A stretch of 64,000 nucleotides of DNA. Source: Thermococcus pacificus. GTDB lineage: Archaea; Methanobacteriota_B; Thermococci; Thermococcales; Thermococcaceae. The stretch lies in contig NZ_CP015102.1 in assembly GCF_002214485.1 (NCBI RefSeq), forward strand, positions 1,116,001-1,180,000. The letters are read 5' to 3'. Below, in pieces: positions 28,546-38,566 of the stretch (position 1 is its first letter; every line of letters begins with the position of its first letter). The notes under the pieces were generated by a model. It saw only the letters and a program-made list of their open reading frames with translations, was not told where the DNA came from and did not search any database. The position numbers were made by a program, and so were the translations under genes.

Positions 28546-28917
28546 CTACTCCACAACCTCTATCCTAACCTCCTCACCGTTGCTGAGGTATGCCCTGACG
28601 TCCTCCTCCGTGAAGGGGTATGCAATTATCAGGTGAACACCGCCGAACTTAGAGAAGAAGTGCAGGTCGGCCCTGGAGGGCCGGGGACTTGGACCCGGGT
28701 GCGAGTGCACGGTTCCCTTTATGCTCTCGTCGTAGGGGAGCATCCATGTGTCAAAGAACGCAGAGCTCCTTCCGAAGTGTGGGTTTGGGGCTATGAGGAT
28801 CTCCTCAAACACACCGTCCTTCTCCCTGAGGAATCCCGCGAACTCGTTCGGATAGAAATCGCGGGCAAGCTCAAGCAGATATTCCAGCAGTTCCCTTCTT
28901 ATTCTCACAACATCCAC
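28546..28917 (-). CDS. JAMM/MPN metalloprotease (desampylase type)
   Basis: 123 residues, GTG start with GGTGAAAG upstream. JAMM zinc motif HSHPGPSPRPSRAD (HxHPx7Sx2D) at about residues 71-84, with an upstream Glu in NEFAGFL completing the site. Archaeal stand-alone JAMM proteins such as PfJAMM1 remove ubiquitin-like SAMP conjugates. No SAMP or E1 gene is adjacent. Confidence 0.88.
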   Translation of the reverse strand: MDVVRIRRELLEYLLELARDFYPNEFAGFLREKDGVFEEILIAPNPHFGRSSAFFDTWMLPYDESIKGTVHSHPGPSPRPSRADLHFFSKFGGVHLIIAYPFTEEDVRAYLSNGEEVRIEVVE

Positions 28918-28962
28918 GCTTTCACCTTCCTCGTTTTGAAAAACAAAATGACAGGTGCAGTA

Positions 28963-29355
28963 TCACAGGGCTGCTATGGCCTCTATCTCCACTTTAACTC
29001 CCTTGGGGAGCTTTGAGACCTCAACCACAGCTCTAGCGGGCTTTGAGTGCCCGAAGTACTCCTCGTAGATTTCGTTGAACTCAGCGTAGTCGTTCATGTC
29101 CGATAGGTAGACTGTAACCTTGACGACGTCGTCCACCGTTGCTCCCGCGGCTTCGAGCACCTCAACGAGGTTGTCTATGGCCTGCCTAGCCTGCTCCCTG
29201 ATGTCACCCTTGACGATCTCGCCGGTCTCGGGGTCGATGGGTATCTGGCCGGAGACGAATATGAGTCTATCTGGGTTGTGAACGGCTATCGCCTGGCTGT
29301 ACGGCCCTATCGGCTTGGGGGCGTTCTCAGTATACACCACAGTTTTCTTCACCAT
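28963..29355 (-). CDS. ridA: RidA (YjgF/YER057c) enamine/imine deaminase
   Basis: 130 residues. It shows the full RidA pattern: [40 protein letters not shown] and the C-terminal [23 protein letters not shown] with the conserved Arg near residue 107. It removes reactive 2-aminoacrylate-type intermediates. ATG 29355 is preferred because GGAGGTG lies six bases upstream, whereas the ATG six bases earlier abuts it. Confidence 0.93.
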   Translation of the reverse strand: MVKKTVVYTENAPKPIGPYSQAIAVHNPDRLIFVSGQIPIDPETGEIVKGDIREQARQAIDNLVEVLEAAGATVDDVVKVTVYLSDMNDYAEFNEIYEEYFGHSKPARAVVEVSKLPKGVKVEIEAIAAL

Positions 29356-29495
29356 TGCCATCACCTCCACCAATTAATATACCAAAAGTTATTAAAAATC
29401 TTTCGAGGTGCTGGCAGGAACTCCAGCCGGGAATAAGTAAAGGACGAAAAGAAAGCCCATCCAACCTGCCGTCCGGCCCATGTTGCTTATGCAAA

Positions 29496-29558
29496 TGGGT
29501 CAGCGAAGCGAAGAGTCCTCATCGGTTCCCCTCGGGTGTCCTCGGCCTCATCATCCCA
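29496..29558 (-). ncRNA. Box C/D guide sRNA
   Basis: Found by eye in the 230-base gap between the RidA and DUF2666 genes. On the minus strand: terminal stem TGGG, box C ATGATGA (29554-29548), a guide region, weak D' CCGA, C' CGATGA, a second guide (ACTCTTCGCTTCG) and box D CTGA (29503-29500), then CCCA pairing with TGGG. From C to D it spans ~56 nt, the normal size of Thermococcales C/D sRNAs that direct rRNA/tRNA 2'-O-methylation through L7Ae, Nop5 and fibrillarin. No separate TATA is evident, so it may be processed from the DUF2666 transcript. A hairpin at 29477-29499 (CCCAT-TTGC / GCAA-ATGGG) directly downstream may end it or compete with the terminal stem. Confidence 0.68.
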
Positions 29559-29585
29559 GCTTCATGCACGTTCGTCAGGGCCTTT

Positions 29586-30389
29586 TCACTTCTTCTCAAG
29601 GTACTTCTCAAGGCTCTTGGCCGGAACGTCGAACGGAATACCTACCTTCTCAAGGGCCTTTCTCAGGGCGTAGACCCTTGCGTGCTCGATAAAGTGGTCG
29701 GGCGCGTAGTTCTCGGCAGGGAAGTGCCTGTACTTCTCGACGACTGTGGGGATGTCGGCCTTTGTGACCTTCTTGAACTCGCCGAACCAGGTGTCGATAC
29801 CATCAACATCGATGCCCGCGTAGACCGGCAGCTTGAGCGTGATGCTCTCGTTTATGCTAGCGAGGAGCCTCGCCACGTCGGCCATCGGCGTTTTGTCGTC
29901 GATTATGAGCCTCCTGACTGCCCTCCACGGGCCGTGCTCCGCGCTGAGATGGAAAGCAGTGAAGTTGACGTGGTCCTCGCTGTAGGGGAAGACTATCCTG
30001 ACTTCCGTGAGGGGCCCTTCGGGGTAATCCACAGGAACTTTCCTCGAGAGAACCTCTCTGGCGAGGACGGCCTTGGCAACGTCAGTGAGGAGCTTCTTGA
30101 GCTTCTTATCCTCTTCAAAGACGAGCCCACCGAGTTTCCTCGCGGTTCCCGGAGACTTAAGCGCCACCACAGCGTCGGCGAGGTTCTTCTTGGCGAGTTC
30201 CTCCGCGAGGCTCATTATGCCCGCGACGTTCATGACCTCCGTAAGGTACTCCGGTATCTTCGCGTTCACCGTGTTGGCGACGCTGGCTATAAAGTGGGCA
30301 ACCTTCTCGTCCTCCATGTCGAGGAGCCTGTCAGCCACCTTCCAGCTCCCGTGATGGGCCGTAAACACTATCTGATCCTCAACCTTCAT
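29586..30389 (-). CDS. DUF2666 protein with two internal repeats
   Basis: 267 residues. Two copies of the DUF2666 unit are visible: residues ~5-60 (IVFTAHHGSWKVADRL, then VANTVNAKIPEYL) and ~135-200 (VNFTAFHLSAEHGPWRAVRRL, then LLASINESITLKLPVYAG). The function is unknown; the family is restricted to archaea. ATG 30389 has GGTGGTGG upstream. Confidence 0.72.
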   Translation of the reverse strand: MKVEDQIVFTAHHGSWKVADRLLDMEDEKVAHFIASVANTVNAKIPEYLTEVMNVAGIMSLAEELAKKNLADAVVALKSPGTARKLGGLVFEEDKKLKKLLTDVAKAVLAREVLSRKVPVDYPEGPLTEVRIVFPYSEDHVNFTAFHLSAEHGPWRAVRRLIIDDKTPMADVARLLASINESITLKLPVYAGIDVDGIDTWFGEFKKVTKADIPTVVEKYRHFPAENYAPDHFIEHARVYALRKALEKVGIPFDVPAKSLEKYLEKK

Positions 30390-30504
30390 CGCTTCCACCA
30401 CCAACCATTGATTAACGAACTATTTTAGCTTTTTCTTGGCGTCCTCAAAAAAGTTATAAATCGCCTCGAGCATCCAGACTTAGAGAAAGAAAGAGGGAAG
30501 CAAA

Positions 30505-32409
30505 ATGGGGGACGAAGAAAAGGTTGGAGAGGCACTGGCCCCCAAGGAATACGGTGAGAGCCTGGAGCTGGGCGTTGAGTTCAGCACCACAGAGGAGATA
30601 AAGGTTCCCGAGAAGCTCATAGACCAGGTCATCGGCCAAGAGCACGCTGTAGAGGTCATAAAGACCGCGGCCAATCAGAAGAGACATGTTCTTCTCATCG
30701 GAGAGCCTGGAACGGGCAAGTCGATGCTCGGTCAGGCAATGGCGGAACTCCTTCCAACGGAGAACCTTGAGGACGTGCTCGTCTTCCCCAACCCCGAGGA
30801 CGAGAACATGCCCAAGATAAAGACAGTCCCGGCCTGCCAGGGCAGAAGGATAGTCGAGAGGTATCGCGAGAAGGCAAAGGGGCAGGAGAACATCAAGTCC
30901 TACATCCTGCTCTTTGTCATGTTCATGGTGATGATGGCCATCTTCATGGAACCCAGTGCCACGACCATCCTCCTGGGCATCTTCGTCGTCATCATGACCA
31001 TGGTGGCCCTCTCCAACATGCGCTTCAGGAACTCGGTTCTGATCCCAAAGCTCCTCATCGACAACTGCGGCAGAACCAAGGCACCGTTCATCGACGCAAC
31101 CGGGGCACACGCCGGAGCGCTCCTCGGCGATGTCAGGCACGACCCGTTCCAGAGCGGTGGCCTCGGGACGCCGGCCCACGAGCGCGTTGAGCCCGGCATG
31201 ATACACCGCGCCCACAAGGGCGTCCTCTTCATCGATGAGATAGCGACGCTCAGCCTCAAGATGCAGCAGAGCCTGCTCACAGCGATGCAGGAGAAAAAGT
31301 TCCCGATAACCGGCCAGAGCGAGATGTCGAGCGGTGCCATGGTGAGAACCGAGCCGGTTCCGTGCGACTTCATACTCGTCGCGGCCGGAAACCTCGACAC
31401 GATAGACAAGATGCACCCGGCTTTGCGCTCCCGCATTAGGGGCTACGGTTACGAGGTCTACATGAGAACAACCATGCCCGACACGCTCGAGAACAGGAAG
31501 AAGCTCGTTCAGTTCGTCGCCCAGGAGGTAGTTAGGGACGGCAAGATACCGCACTTTACGAGGGACGCCGTTGAGGAAATCGTGAGGGAAGCACAGAAGA
31601 GGGCCGGAAGAAAGGGCCACCTCACGCTCCGCCTCAGGGACCTCGGCGGAATCGTCAGGGCCGCTGGGGACATAGCCGTCAAAAAGGGCAAGAAGTACGT
31701 TGAGCGCGAGGACGTCCTCGAGGCAATCAGAATGGCAAAGCCGCTCGAAAAGCAGCTCGCCGACTGGTACATCGAGAACAAGAAGGAATACCAGGTCATT
31801 AGGACCGAAGGAAGCCAGGTAGGGCGTGTCAACGGTCTCGCCGTCATAGGTGAGCAGAGCGGTATAGTGTTGCCCATTGAAGCAGTCGTTGCCCCGGCGG
31901 CGAGCAAGGAAGAGGGCAAGATAATAGTAACAGGAAAACTCGGTGAGATAGCGAAGGAGGCAGTGCAGAACGTCTCGGCGATAATCAAGCGCTACAAGGG
32001 CGAGGACATAAGCCGCTACGACATCCACGTTCAGTTCCTCCAGACCTACGAGGGCGTTGAAGGTGACTCGGCGAGCATAAGCGTCGCCACCGCGGTCATC
32101 TCGGCCCTCGAGGGGATACCGATAAGACAGGACGTTGCCATGACCGGTTCGCTGAGCGTTCTCGGCGAGGTACTCCCGATAGGCGGTGCGACGCCGAAGA
32201 TAGAGGCCGCTATCGAGGCGGGCATAAAGACCGTTATAATCCCCAAGGCAAATGAGAAGGATGTCTTCCTCAGCAAGGACAAGGCGGAGAGGATAGAGAT
32301 ATTCCCGGTCGAGACCATCGACCAGGTGCTCGAGATAGCCCTAGAGGACAACGAAAAGAAGAGGGAGCTCCTCAAACGCATAAGGGAGGCCCTTCCACTT
32401 TCTATTTGA
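30505..32409 (+). CDS. Membrane-anchored archaeal Lon protease (LonB)
   Basis: 634 residues. AAA+ domain with Walker A GEPGTGKS and Walker B GVLFIDE; two membrane helices are inserted between them (about residues 130-175, [13 protein letters not shown]), the hallmark of archaeal LonB. The C-terminal protease domain has the Ser-Lys dyad Ser522 (GDSAS) and Lys565 (ATPKIEAA). The length matches Thermococcus LonB, and no intein interrupts it. TATA-like GTTATAAAT at about 30451-30459 precedes a short leader. Confidence 0.97.
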   Translation: MGDEEKVGEALAPKEYGESLELGVEFSTTEEIKVPEKLIDQVIGQEHAVEVIKTAANQKRHVLLIGEPGTGKSMLGQAMAELLPTENLEDVLVFPNPEDENMPKIKTVPACQGRRIVERYREKAKGQENIKSYILLFVMFMVMMAIFMEPSATTILLGIFVVIMTMVALSNMRFRNSVLIPKLLIDNCGRTKAPFIDATGAHAGALLGDVRHDPFQSGGLGTPAHERVEPGMIHRAHKGVLFIDEIATLSLKMQQSLLTAMQEKKFPITGQSEMSSGAMVRTEPVPCDFILVAAGNLDTIDKMHPALRSRIRGYGYEVYMRTTMPDTLENRKKLVQFVAQEVVRDGKIPHFTRDAVEEIVREAQKRAGRKGHLTLRLRDLGGIVRAAGDIAVKKGKKYVEREDVLEAIRMAKPLEKQLADWYIENKKEYQVIRTEGSQVGRVNGLAVIGEQSGIVLPIEAVVAPAASKEEGKIIVTGKLGEIAKEAVQNVSAIIKRYKGEDISRYDIHVQFLQTYEGVEGDSASISVATAVISALEGIPIRQDVAMTGSLSVLGEVLPIGGATPKIEAAIEAGIKTVIIPKANEKDVFLSKDKAERIEIFPVETIDQVLEIALEDNEKKRELLKRIREALPLSI

Positions 32410-32523
32410 AGCTCTTCTATTCTTCTTGGTTTCTTCACTGAGTTTTCCCAGTCATCGAGTTCACATCCGTGTCCAGAAATGCTTAAAAAACGTCCCATCA
32501 ACGCTACCCATGGAGGTGAGCTA

Positions 32524-33264
32524 ATGCTCAAAGTTGAGAACCTTCACGTTTCAGTCGAGGACAAGGGGATACTGAAGGGCGTTAACCTGTCCGTGAATCC
32601 GGGAGAATTTCACGTGGTTATGGGGCCTAACGGTTCCGGCAAGTCAACACTCGCCCTAACGATAGCAGGCCACCCGAAGTACAAGGTCACTGATGGAAAG
32701 ATAACCTTCGGGGGTGAGGAGATTCACGAACTCGGCCCTGATGAGAGGGCCAAAAAGGGAATTCTATTGGCTTTCCAGGTCCCGCCCGAGGTCGAGGGAG
32801 TAAAGATAATCGAGTTCCTTCAACAGGTTTTGGTGGAGCTAAGGGGCATCGACCCGGCTGAGGCCTACAACCTGATCGTCGAGAAGGCCAAGGAGCTCTG
32901 GTTCAAGGAGGAGGATTTACACCGCTACGTCAACGTCGGCTTCTCCGGTGGCGAGAGAAAAAGGCTTGAGCTCCTTCAAGCTTTGCTCATCGAGCCTAAG
33001 CTGCTCATCCTGGATGAGCCGGACAGCGGCGTTGATGTTGACTCGCTCAGCATCATCAGCAGAAAGATAGAGGAGCTTCACAAAAGGGGAACCGCTATAC
33101 TCCTCATAACCCACTACGGCAGGATTCTCGGCCATCTCGACAGGGAGAAGCTCACCGTCCACGTCATGAAGGACGGCAGGATCGTCAAGACCGGAAGCGG
33201 TGACCTCGTCGACAGGATTGACAAAGAAGGATTCGCCAAGCTCTTTGAGGAGGTGGGAGCATGA
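32524..33264 (+). CDS. sufC: SufC, FeS cluster assembly ATPase
   Basis: 246 residues. ABC-type ATPase: Walker A GPNGSGKS, Q-loop LAFQVPPEVEGV (typical of SufC), signature FSGGERKR, Walker B LLILDEPDSGVD and H-loop THYGRIL. It powers SufB-type scaffold assembly of FeS clusters. ATG 32524 with GGAGGTG is the start; an upstream in-frame ATG lies inside the TATA box CTTAAAAAA. It overlaps the SufB gene by four bases. Confidence 0.95.
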   Translation: MLKVENLHVSVEDKGILKGVNLSVNPGEFHVVMGPNGSGKSTLALTIAGHPKYKVTDGKITFGGEEIHELGPDERAKKGILLAFQVPPEVEGVKIIEFLQQVLVELRGIDPAEAYNLIVEKAKELWFKEEDLHRYVNVGFSGGERKRLELLQALLIEPKLLILDEPDSGVDVDSLSIISRKIEELHKRGTAILLITHYGRILGHLDREKLTVHVMKDGRIVKTGSGDLVDRIDKEGFAKLFEEVGA

Positions 33265-34601
33265 CGGAAACGATAACCCTGAGCGATGCCAAGGCCATAA
33301 TCGAGAACCAGATTGAAGAACTCGCAAAGAGGAACAGGGAACCCGAGTGGATGACGAGGATTCGCTACAAAGCTCTGGAAGCCTTTGAGAGGGCACCCCA
33401 CAGGGATCCCGTCATAAGCGAGGAGGAGCTCCTCCACTTCATAGCCAAGCCCGAGATAGAGGGACTCCCTGAGAAGGTCGAGAGCCTTGACGACCTTCCA
33501 CCGGAGATGAAAGCGCTACTCGACAGACTGGGCATAAGTGAGGTCGAGCAGAAGTACATCGCCGGTTTAGCCGTCCAGACCGATACCGGCGTTATCTACA
33601 ACCAGTTCCTCCAGGAGTGGGCGAAGAAGGGCCTCATAGTCCTCCCGACGGAGGAGGCGGTGAGGAAGTATCCAGACATAGTGAAGCAGCACTTCCTAAA
33701 GCTCTTCCGCGCCGATGAGAGCAAGCTAACAGCTTACCACACTGCCGTATGGAACGGCGGGATCTTCCTCTACGTCAAAGAGGGATTAAAGGTTCCCTTC
33801 CCGCTTCACCTATTCTTCCTCATTCAGGAGAGCGCCCTGGCGCAGGCGCCGCACATAATTATCATCGCCGAGAAAAACAGCGAGTTCCACCTCATAGAGG
33901 GCTGTACCGCGCCGATACTCGTTAGGCACTCCCTCCACCTCGACATGACGGAGGCCTACCTCCACGATGGGGCAAGGGCCCAGCTGACGGTTTTGCAAAA
34001 CTGGCCTGAATACGTGCACACGAGGCCCATGACGAGGGCGAGGATAGGCAAGGGTGCGCGCTTTATAAACACCACCGTCGGCCTTGGAAGCGGTAGGAGC
34101 AACGTGGCGAATCCGAAGTACTGGGTGGACGAGAACGGCTACGTGGAACTTAACGGAATCCTCCTCGGTCAGAAGGACTGGTACGTTGACCTCGGCGGTG
34201 AGATGTACCTCCAGGGACCGGGAGCGGCAGGAATAAACGCGAGCAAGGCTGTTATAATGGACGAAAGCAGGGTCATAACGCGCGGAGTCATAAAGGCGGA
34301 GGCACCGAAGACCAAGGGGCACATAAGCTGTGATGCCCTGTTAATGAGCGACAAAGCAGTGATGGAGACATACCCTGGGCTGGTCAGCAGGGTGGACGAT
34401 GCCGAGCTGAGCCACGAAGCTGCCATCGGAAAGATACGCGAGGAGGAACTGTTCTACCTCATGAGCCGCGGCCTGAGAGAGGAGAAGGCGACCCAGCTAA
34501 TCGTCAAGGGCTTCCTCGAACCGATGCTCAAGGACATCCCGATGGAGTTCCTCGTGGAAATACGGAGGATAATCGAGTTGGCAGTAAGCGGGGGCATGTG
34601 A
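33261..34601 (+). CDS. sufB: SufB/SufD-family FeS cluster scaffold
   Basis: 446 residues. Right-handed beta-helix SufBD protein with the core EGCTAP (scaffold cysteine), YLHDGARAQL, MYLQGPGAAG and the C-terminal helical SHEAAIGKI...LFYLMSRGL motif. The EGCTAP cysteine favours SufB over SufD. Together with SufC this minimal SufBC pair feeds the many FeS proteins of the hydrogenase locus that follows. Confidence 0.92.
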   Translation: MTETITLSDAKAIIENQIEELAKRNREPEWMTRIRYKALEAFERAPHRDPVISEEELLHFIAKPEIEGLPEKVESLDDLPPEMKALLDRLGISEVEQKYIAGLAVQTDTGVIYNQFLQEWAKKGLIVLPTEEAVRKYPDIVKQHFLKLFRADESKLTAYHTAVWNGGIFLYVKEGLKVPFPLHLFFLIQESALAQAPHIIIIAEKNSEFHLIEGCTAPILVRHSLHLDMTEAYLHDGARAQLTVLQNWPEYVHTRPMTRARIGKGARFINTTVGLGSGRSNVANPKYWVDENGYVELNGILLGQKDWYVDLGGEMYLQGPGAAGINASKAVIMDESRVITRGVIKAEAPKTKGHISCDALLMSDKAVMETYPGLVSRVDDAELSHEAAIGKIREEELFYLMSRGLREEKATQLIVKGFLEPMLKDIPMEFLVEIRRIIELAVSGGM

Positions 34602-34643
34602 ACCCCGCCTGCCTTTGATCCTTCAGTTCTTTAATTCCAGAAT

Positions 34644-35093
34644 TCAGTTTTTACATAGGCTTTCGACGAGCTCAACGACCCTTGGGAGGGCATTCTCAAC
34701 CTCATCGCTCAGCTCCATACCGAGGTCTATCTCCTTTGCAACAACGCCGATGAAGTGGATATCCACCTTTGCGAGCCTTTCATCGAGCGCCATCAGGAGC
34801 TTGAGCCCGTCTATCGCACCCATGAAGTGGGCGCTCCTTATCTCGGCCTTCAGCTTCTCACATACATCATCGCCCTGCAGGTGGATTATCTCGCCTGGCT
34901 TTAGCTTATCGCTCAAAATCGCGTCAATGATGATAATCCTATCTTCCCCATGGTAGTGGCTTGCGAGCCTGAATATATCGGTGCCGACCTCCAGGACGTT
35001 GTAGCCCTTCTCCGCGAGAATCCTGCCTGCCTTAAGCCCAACGCCGTCGTCCCTCATGAGTTCGTTTCCGAGCGCAAGGATTAAGGTTCGCAA
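34644..35093 (-). CDS. Hydrogenase maturation protease (HycI/HyaD family)
   Basis: 149 residues, TTG start with GGGGTGAG upstream. Family signature GNELMRDDGVG (residues 9-19), nickel-sensing acidic residues including Asp56 region IIIIDAI, and a histidine in SAHFMG. It removes the C-terminal peptide of NiFe-hydrogenase large subunits after Ni insertion. Three candidate substrates are encoded nearby (HyhL, the group 4 large subunit and the FrhA-like subunit). Confidence 0.88.
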   Translation of the reverse strand: MRTLILALGNELMRDDGVGLKAGRILAEKGYNVLEVGTDIFRLASHYHGEDRIIIIDAILSDKLKPGEIIHLQGDDVCEKLKAEIRSAHFMGAIDGLKLLMALDERLAKVDIHFIGVVAKEIDLGMELSDEVENALPRVVELVESLCKN

Positions 35094-35097
35094 GCTC

Positions 35098-35529
35098 TCA
35101 CCCCGTTATGATTGGAACACCTTCTTTCCCGGCGGGAGCCTTGAAGTCCTCATCAAGCGTCGCCAGGGAAAAACCGTGCTCTATGCAAGTGGCAAGAATC
35201 AGGGCGTCGTTCGGAAGCATGGCGTATTTCCGGATGAGGTCTCGGGCTATGCGGGAGGTCTTTTCGCCAAGTTCCACAAAGGCGTATTCCTCAAGTGATT
35301 CAAAAACCAGGTCAAGCTCCCCTGGAAGTTTTTCGGGTTTTCCCTTCAAACTTCTCGGAGATACGCCGGAGTAGAAACCGAGAAGTAAGTAAACGACCTC
35401 GCTGAAGACTATTGGGTTAATGAAGAGGACTACATCGGAGTCCATTAAGCTCAGGAGGACGTTCCTGGCTTTGAGATTTCCCTTGAAGTGCTCAATGAGA
35501 ATCGAGGTGTCGAGCAAGACGCCCTTCAT
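35098..35529 (-). CDS. PIN-domain VapC-like toxin, copy 1
   Basis: 143 residues. PIN nuclease acidic residues: DTSILIEHF, SEVVYLL, and C-terminal NDALILATC...LATLDEDF. VapC toxins cleave tRNA or rRNA. It overlaps the antitoxin-like gene and starts with ATG 35529. Closely similar in sequence and length to the second copy at 35789-36220. Confidence 0.85.
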   Translation of the reverse strand: MKGVLLDTSILIEHFKGNLKARNVLLSLMDSDVVLFINPIVFSEVVYLLLGFYSGVSPRSLKGKPEKLPGELDLVFESLEEYAFVELGEKTSRIARDLIRKYAMLPNDALILATCIEHGFSLATLDEDFKAPAGKEGVPIITG

Positions 35530-35707
35530 ACATCTCCCTCTTCATTTCCTTCCACGTTTGGTCACTCTTGAGCACCCCAAAGAGCTTTTCCATGTTCTTT
35601 CTCAGCTTCTCTTTGTTTCGCAGGTATTTAGCCATCTCCTCGACCTCTTTTTTGAAGGTCTCTTCATAACCATCGGGAACGACGACGTGAATAACAACTT
35701 CTCCCAT
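35492..35707 (-). CDS. VapB-like antitoxin, copy 1
   Basis: 71 residues. Short beta strand EVVIHVVVPDGYEETF followed by Lys/Glu-rich helices and a C-terminal KEMKREMYEG toxin-binding tail. Position and overlap with the PIN gene identify it as the antitoxin, and it is paralogous to 36201-36422. Confidence 0.72.
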   Translation of the reverse strand: MGEVVIHVVVPDGYEETFKKEVEEMAKYLRNKEKLRKNMEKLFGVLKSDQTWKEMKREMYEGRLARHLDSH

Positions 35708-35788
35708 GTTCTCTCCCCTGTTTCAATGGGGTGGAAGGGGCTTAAAAAAGTTGGGGGGTTTAGCACGCAGATGAAACATTCATGTGAA

Positions 35789-36220
35789 TTATCTCGTTAT
35801 TGTCTGGACACCCTCTTTCTCCGAGGGTAGTTTAAAGTCCTCGTCGAGAGTCACCAAGGAAAAGTCGTGCTCTACGCACGTTGCTAGAATTAGAGCATCG
35901 TTCGGGAGCATGGCGTATTTCTGGATTAGAGTCATGGCCTTGAAGACCGTGCTCTGCTCCACGGGGATAAAACCGAAGGCCTTGAGAACCTTAAAGACCT
36001 CCTCGTTTTCTGGAGGGAGCTTCTCTGGATTCCCCTTCATTGCTCTGGGAGACCTCCCGAGATAGTGGCCAAGGAGGATGTAAACAACCTCACTGAATAC
36101 CACGTCGTTTATGTGGAGCACCACGTCGGCATTTTCGAAGGACTCCAGTAACTTCACGGCCCGCTCGTTGCCCTTGAAGTATTCAATGAGCACGGAGCTG
36201 TCAACGAGTAAGTCCTTCAT
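35789..36220 (-). CDS. PIN-domain VapC-like toxin, copy 2
   Basis: 143 residues with the same PIN pattern as copy 1 (DSSVLIEYFKGN, FSEVVYILLGHY, KYAMLPNDALILATC, LVTLDEDFKLPS). The near-identity in length and blocks with copy 1 shows a tandem duplication of a whole toxin-antitoxin unit. Confidence 0.85.
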   Translation of the reverse strand: MKDLLVDSSVLIEYFKGNERAVKLLESFENADVVLHINDVVFSEVVYILLGHYLGRSPRAMKGNPEKLPPENEEVFKVLKAFGFIPVEQSTVFKAMTLIQKYAMLPNDALILATCVEHDFSLVTLDEDFKLPSEKEGVQTITR

Positions 36221-36422
36221 AGTACTCCTCCTTAAGTTCCTTCCACGATTTGTCAGTTTTTAGAATGCCCTTGAGCTTTTTCAGGTTCTTGAACAGCTCT
36301 CCCTTGTGGGAGAGGTACCACGCCCTCGCCTCAACGTCTCTCTTGAATTCCTCGGCGTACTCCCTGGGAACCTTGACATGAATCGTAATATCAACAAGTT
36401 CTTCTGCCACTTCAGCACTCAC
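36201..36422 (-). CDS. VapB-like antitoxin, copy 2
   Basis: 73 residues: DITIHVKVPREYAEEFKRDV strand-helix start and Lys-rich helices ending WKELKEEYYEGL, matching copy 1. It overlaps its toxin gene by 20 bases. Confidence 0.72.
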   Translation of the reverse strand: MSAEVAEELVDITIHVKVPREYAEEFKRDVEARAWYLSHKGELFKNLKKLKGILKTDKSWKELKEEYYEGLTR

Positions 36423-36469
36423 CCAACTTATTTTCTCGGCTAAACCTTAAAAAAGTTGAGAAGTAGAAG

Positions 36470-37762
36470 TCAGAGCCTCGCCACGTGCACAGAACAGGAG
36501 AGGCACGGGTCGTAGGCCCTAACGACCATTTCCGCGAGGAGCTTCAGTCTCTCCGGGTCGTCGTTGTAGTGCTTCTCGGCCATCATCCTGACGTGTTGCT
36601 CCATCATTGCGAGGTTGAACGCTGTCGGCGTTATGATGTCCGCGTAGGAAACCCTTCCGTTCTCAACTTTGAGAGCATACACCAGCACTCCGCGCGGTGC
36701 TTCCGTTGTGGAAACGCCGAAGCCGTCCCTTATCTCGACCTCGTCCCTCGGCTTTACAGGCCACTTCGCGAGGACCTCGTCTATGAGGTCTATCGCCCTT
36801 TCCGTGAAGTAGACGAGCTCGAGGGCCTGGGCGAGGTTGTTGGCGAATGGGTTGGTTGCCCTAAGCAGGTCTTTGTGGGCCTCATAGAGCTCCTTAGCTT
36901 TCCCGTAGAGCGTTCCTGCGTTGTTGACGAGGCGCGATATGGCTCCAACCATGAAGGGCTTCCCGTGGTAGTGGCTGTGCTTGGCGAAGCTGTGCTCCAC
37001 CACGAACTCCTTTATGTGCTCTTTATACTCTTCACTCGGGAACTCGTTGCCGTCGCTCGCCTTGAGGTAGTCGCCGTAGATTCCGTAGACGTCTCCCCTC
37101 GGCTTCACAGCTATGTGAGTTATCAGCCCCTCAACCTCCTCGTACTGCTCCAGCTTGGTGAAGAGCTCGAAGGTGTATTCAGCCTTCGGAAGGGCCTCCT
37201 TAAGGCGCTTCTTCATCGTCTCGAGGACACTTTTGTCCGGGAGCTTTCCGAAACCGCCCATTACCACGTTCTCCTGGTGGATTGCCCTTGAGCCAAGCTC
37301 GTCCATCATCCATGAGCCGAGGTTTTTGAGGTCGAGCGCTATGCCAATCTCTTTCTTGTATTCCTCAATCATGTGGAGCGGCCCGGAGTAGCCGAGGTAG
37401 TCGGGAAGCACTAAGAGGTAGAGATGTAGGGCGTGGCTCTCTATCATGTCTCCTATGTAGAGAACCTCCCTCAAAGCCTGTATCTCCTCGCGCGGGGTGA
37501 AGCCGACGGCCTTTTCGGCAGCTTCGACCGCGGTAAGCTTGTGGGCGGCGGAACAGAAGGAGCATATCCTCGGGTAGATTGCAAGTGCCTCGTCAACTTT
37601 CTTGCCGAGGGATATTGCCTCGAAGAACCTCGGACCTTCGATGATGTTGAGCTTGACCTCCTTAACGCCGTCGTCGCCGACGACTATCTCAACTCCTCCT
37701 TTGCCTTCAATCCTCGCTATGTGGTCAATGGTGATCGGTAGGTAGAGGTTCTTCATGCTCAT
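36470..37762 (-). CDS. hyhL: Cytosolic NiFe-hydrogenase (sulfhydrogenase I) alpha/large subunit
   Basis: 430 residues. Catalytic Ni-Fe subunit of the group 3b NADP(H)-linked hydrogenase. Ni ligands: RICSFC (Cys67, Cys70) and the C-terminal DPCLSC (Cys420, Cys423) with His426. Only four residues (VARL) follow, the peptide removed by the maturation protease. ATG overlaps the small-subunit stop (ATGA) with GGGGGTGAAAG upstream. Last gene of hyhBGSL. Confidence 0.96.
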   Translation of the reverse strand: MSMKNLYLPITIDHIARIEGKGGVEIVVGDDGVKEVKLNIIEGPRFFEAISLGKKVDEALAIYPRICSFCSAAHKLTAVEAAEKAVGFTPREEIQALREVLYIGDMIESHALHLYLLVLPDYLGYSGPLHMIEEYKKEIGIALDLKNLGSWMMDELGSRAIHQENVVMGGFGKLPDKSVLETMKKRLKEALPKAEYTFELFTKLEQYEEVEGLITHIAVKPRGDVYGIYGDYLKASDGNEFPSEEYKEHIKEFVVEHSFAKHSHYHGKPFMVGAISRLVNNAGTLYGKAKELYEAHKDLLRATNPFANNLAQALELVYFTERAIDLIDEVLAKWPVKPRDEVEIRDGFGVSTTEAPRGVLVYALKVENGRVSYADIITPTAFNLAMMEQHVRMMAEKHYNDDPERLKLLAEMVVRAYDPCLSCSVHVARL

Positions 37763-38556
37763 TCTTTCACCCCCTCGAATATCTTGTTAACCATCTCCTC
37801 AAGCTTCGGGTTGTGGGCGTTGAATATCTTCATGCGCTCAAGGATTTCCTCCTTAGTTAGGCCCTTCTCCCTGAAGACCCTCGCGAGTGAGTCGAACCAT
37901 GCAACGTCGTAGCCTATCGCTCCCCTGCAACCGATGCACGCTATTCCGTAGGCGGGACAGCGAGCGTTACAGCCAGCCCTTGTGACCGGGCCCAGGCATG
38001 GCTCGCCCTTCTCAAGGAGCACGCAGGAGTTTCCGTTCAGGCGGCACTCAAGGCAGACGGGATAGTCAATGTCCTCGGGCCACGAGCCTATTAGGAGGGT
38101 TCCAATGGCGTAGACGAAGTCCTTTTTCTCCGGTGGACAGCCGTAGATTTTGTAATCAACCTTGATGTATTTCTCGACCGGCTCGGCCATCTTCGGCTGG
38201 AACTTGACCGTCCCGTCGCCGTAAACTGTTTTCCAGAGCTCATCGAGGCTCTTATCCTTCTCCCAGCTCTGAACTCCACCGTGAACCGCACACGAGCCGA
38301 CCGCAACGACAGTCTTGGCGTTCTCGCGTATCTTCTTCACCAGCTCAACTTCTTCCTCGGTTGAAACACTCCCCTCGATGAAGGCTATGTCAACGGGCTC
38401 GATCTCCTTGCTGTCCCTTTCGAGCATGTACCAGCAGACGATTTCGGCGTTCGGGAGGAGCTGGAGTATCTCGTCCATCATGGCAAACTGGAGCTGACAT
38501 CCGTAGCATGAGGTGAGGGCGTAAAACCCAATGCGAACTTTTCCGTTTTCTTCCAT
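37759..38556 (-). CDS. hyhS: Cytosolic NiFe-hydrogenase delta/small subunit
   Basis: 265 residues. Small subunit carrying three FeS clusters: proximal CYGCQ...GSCAVHGG...YGCPPEKK, and distal cysteines [39 protein letters not shown] 38556 with GGTGGTGGAG is preferred. It passes electrons between HyhL and the FeS/flavin subunits. Confidence 0.95.
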   Translation of the reverse strand: MEENGKVRIGFYALTSCYGCQLQFAMMDEILQLLPNAEIVCWYMLERDSKEIEPVDIAFIEGSVSTEEEVELVKKIRENAKTVVAVGSCAVHGGVQSWEKDKSLDELWKTVYGDGTVKFQPKMAEPVEKYIKVDYKIYGCPPEKKDFVYAIGTLLIGSWPEDIDYPVCLECRLNGNSCVLLEKGEPCLGPVTRAGCNARCPAYGIACIGCRGAIGYDVAWFDSLARVFREKGLTKEEILERMKIFNAHNPKLEEMVNKIFEGVKE

Positions 38557-38566
38557 CTCCACCACC

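Noticed and set aside
30454-32028. Minus-strand frame of ~524 codons opposite LonB
   Set aside because: Antisense shadow of LonB with a His/Leu-rich, low-complexity product.
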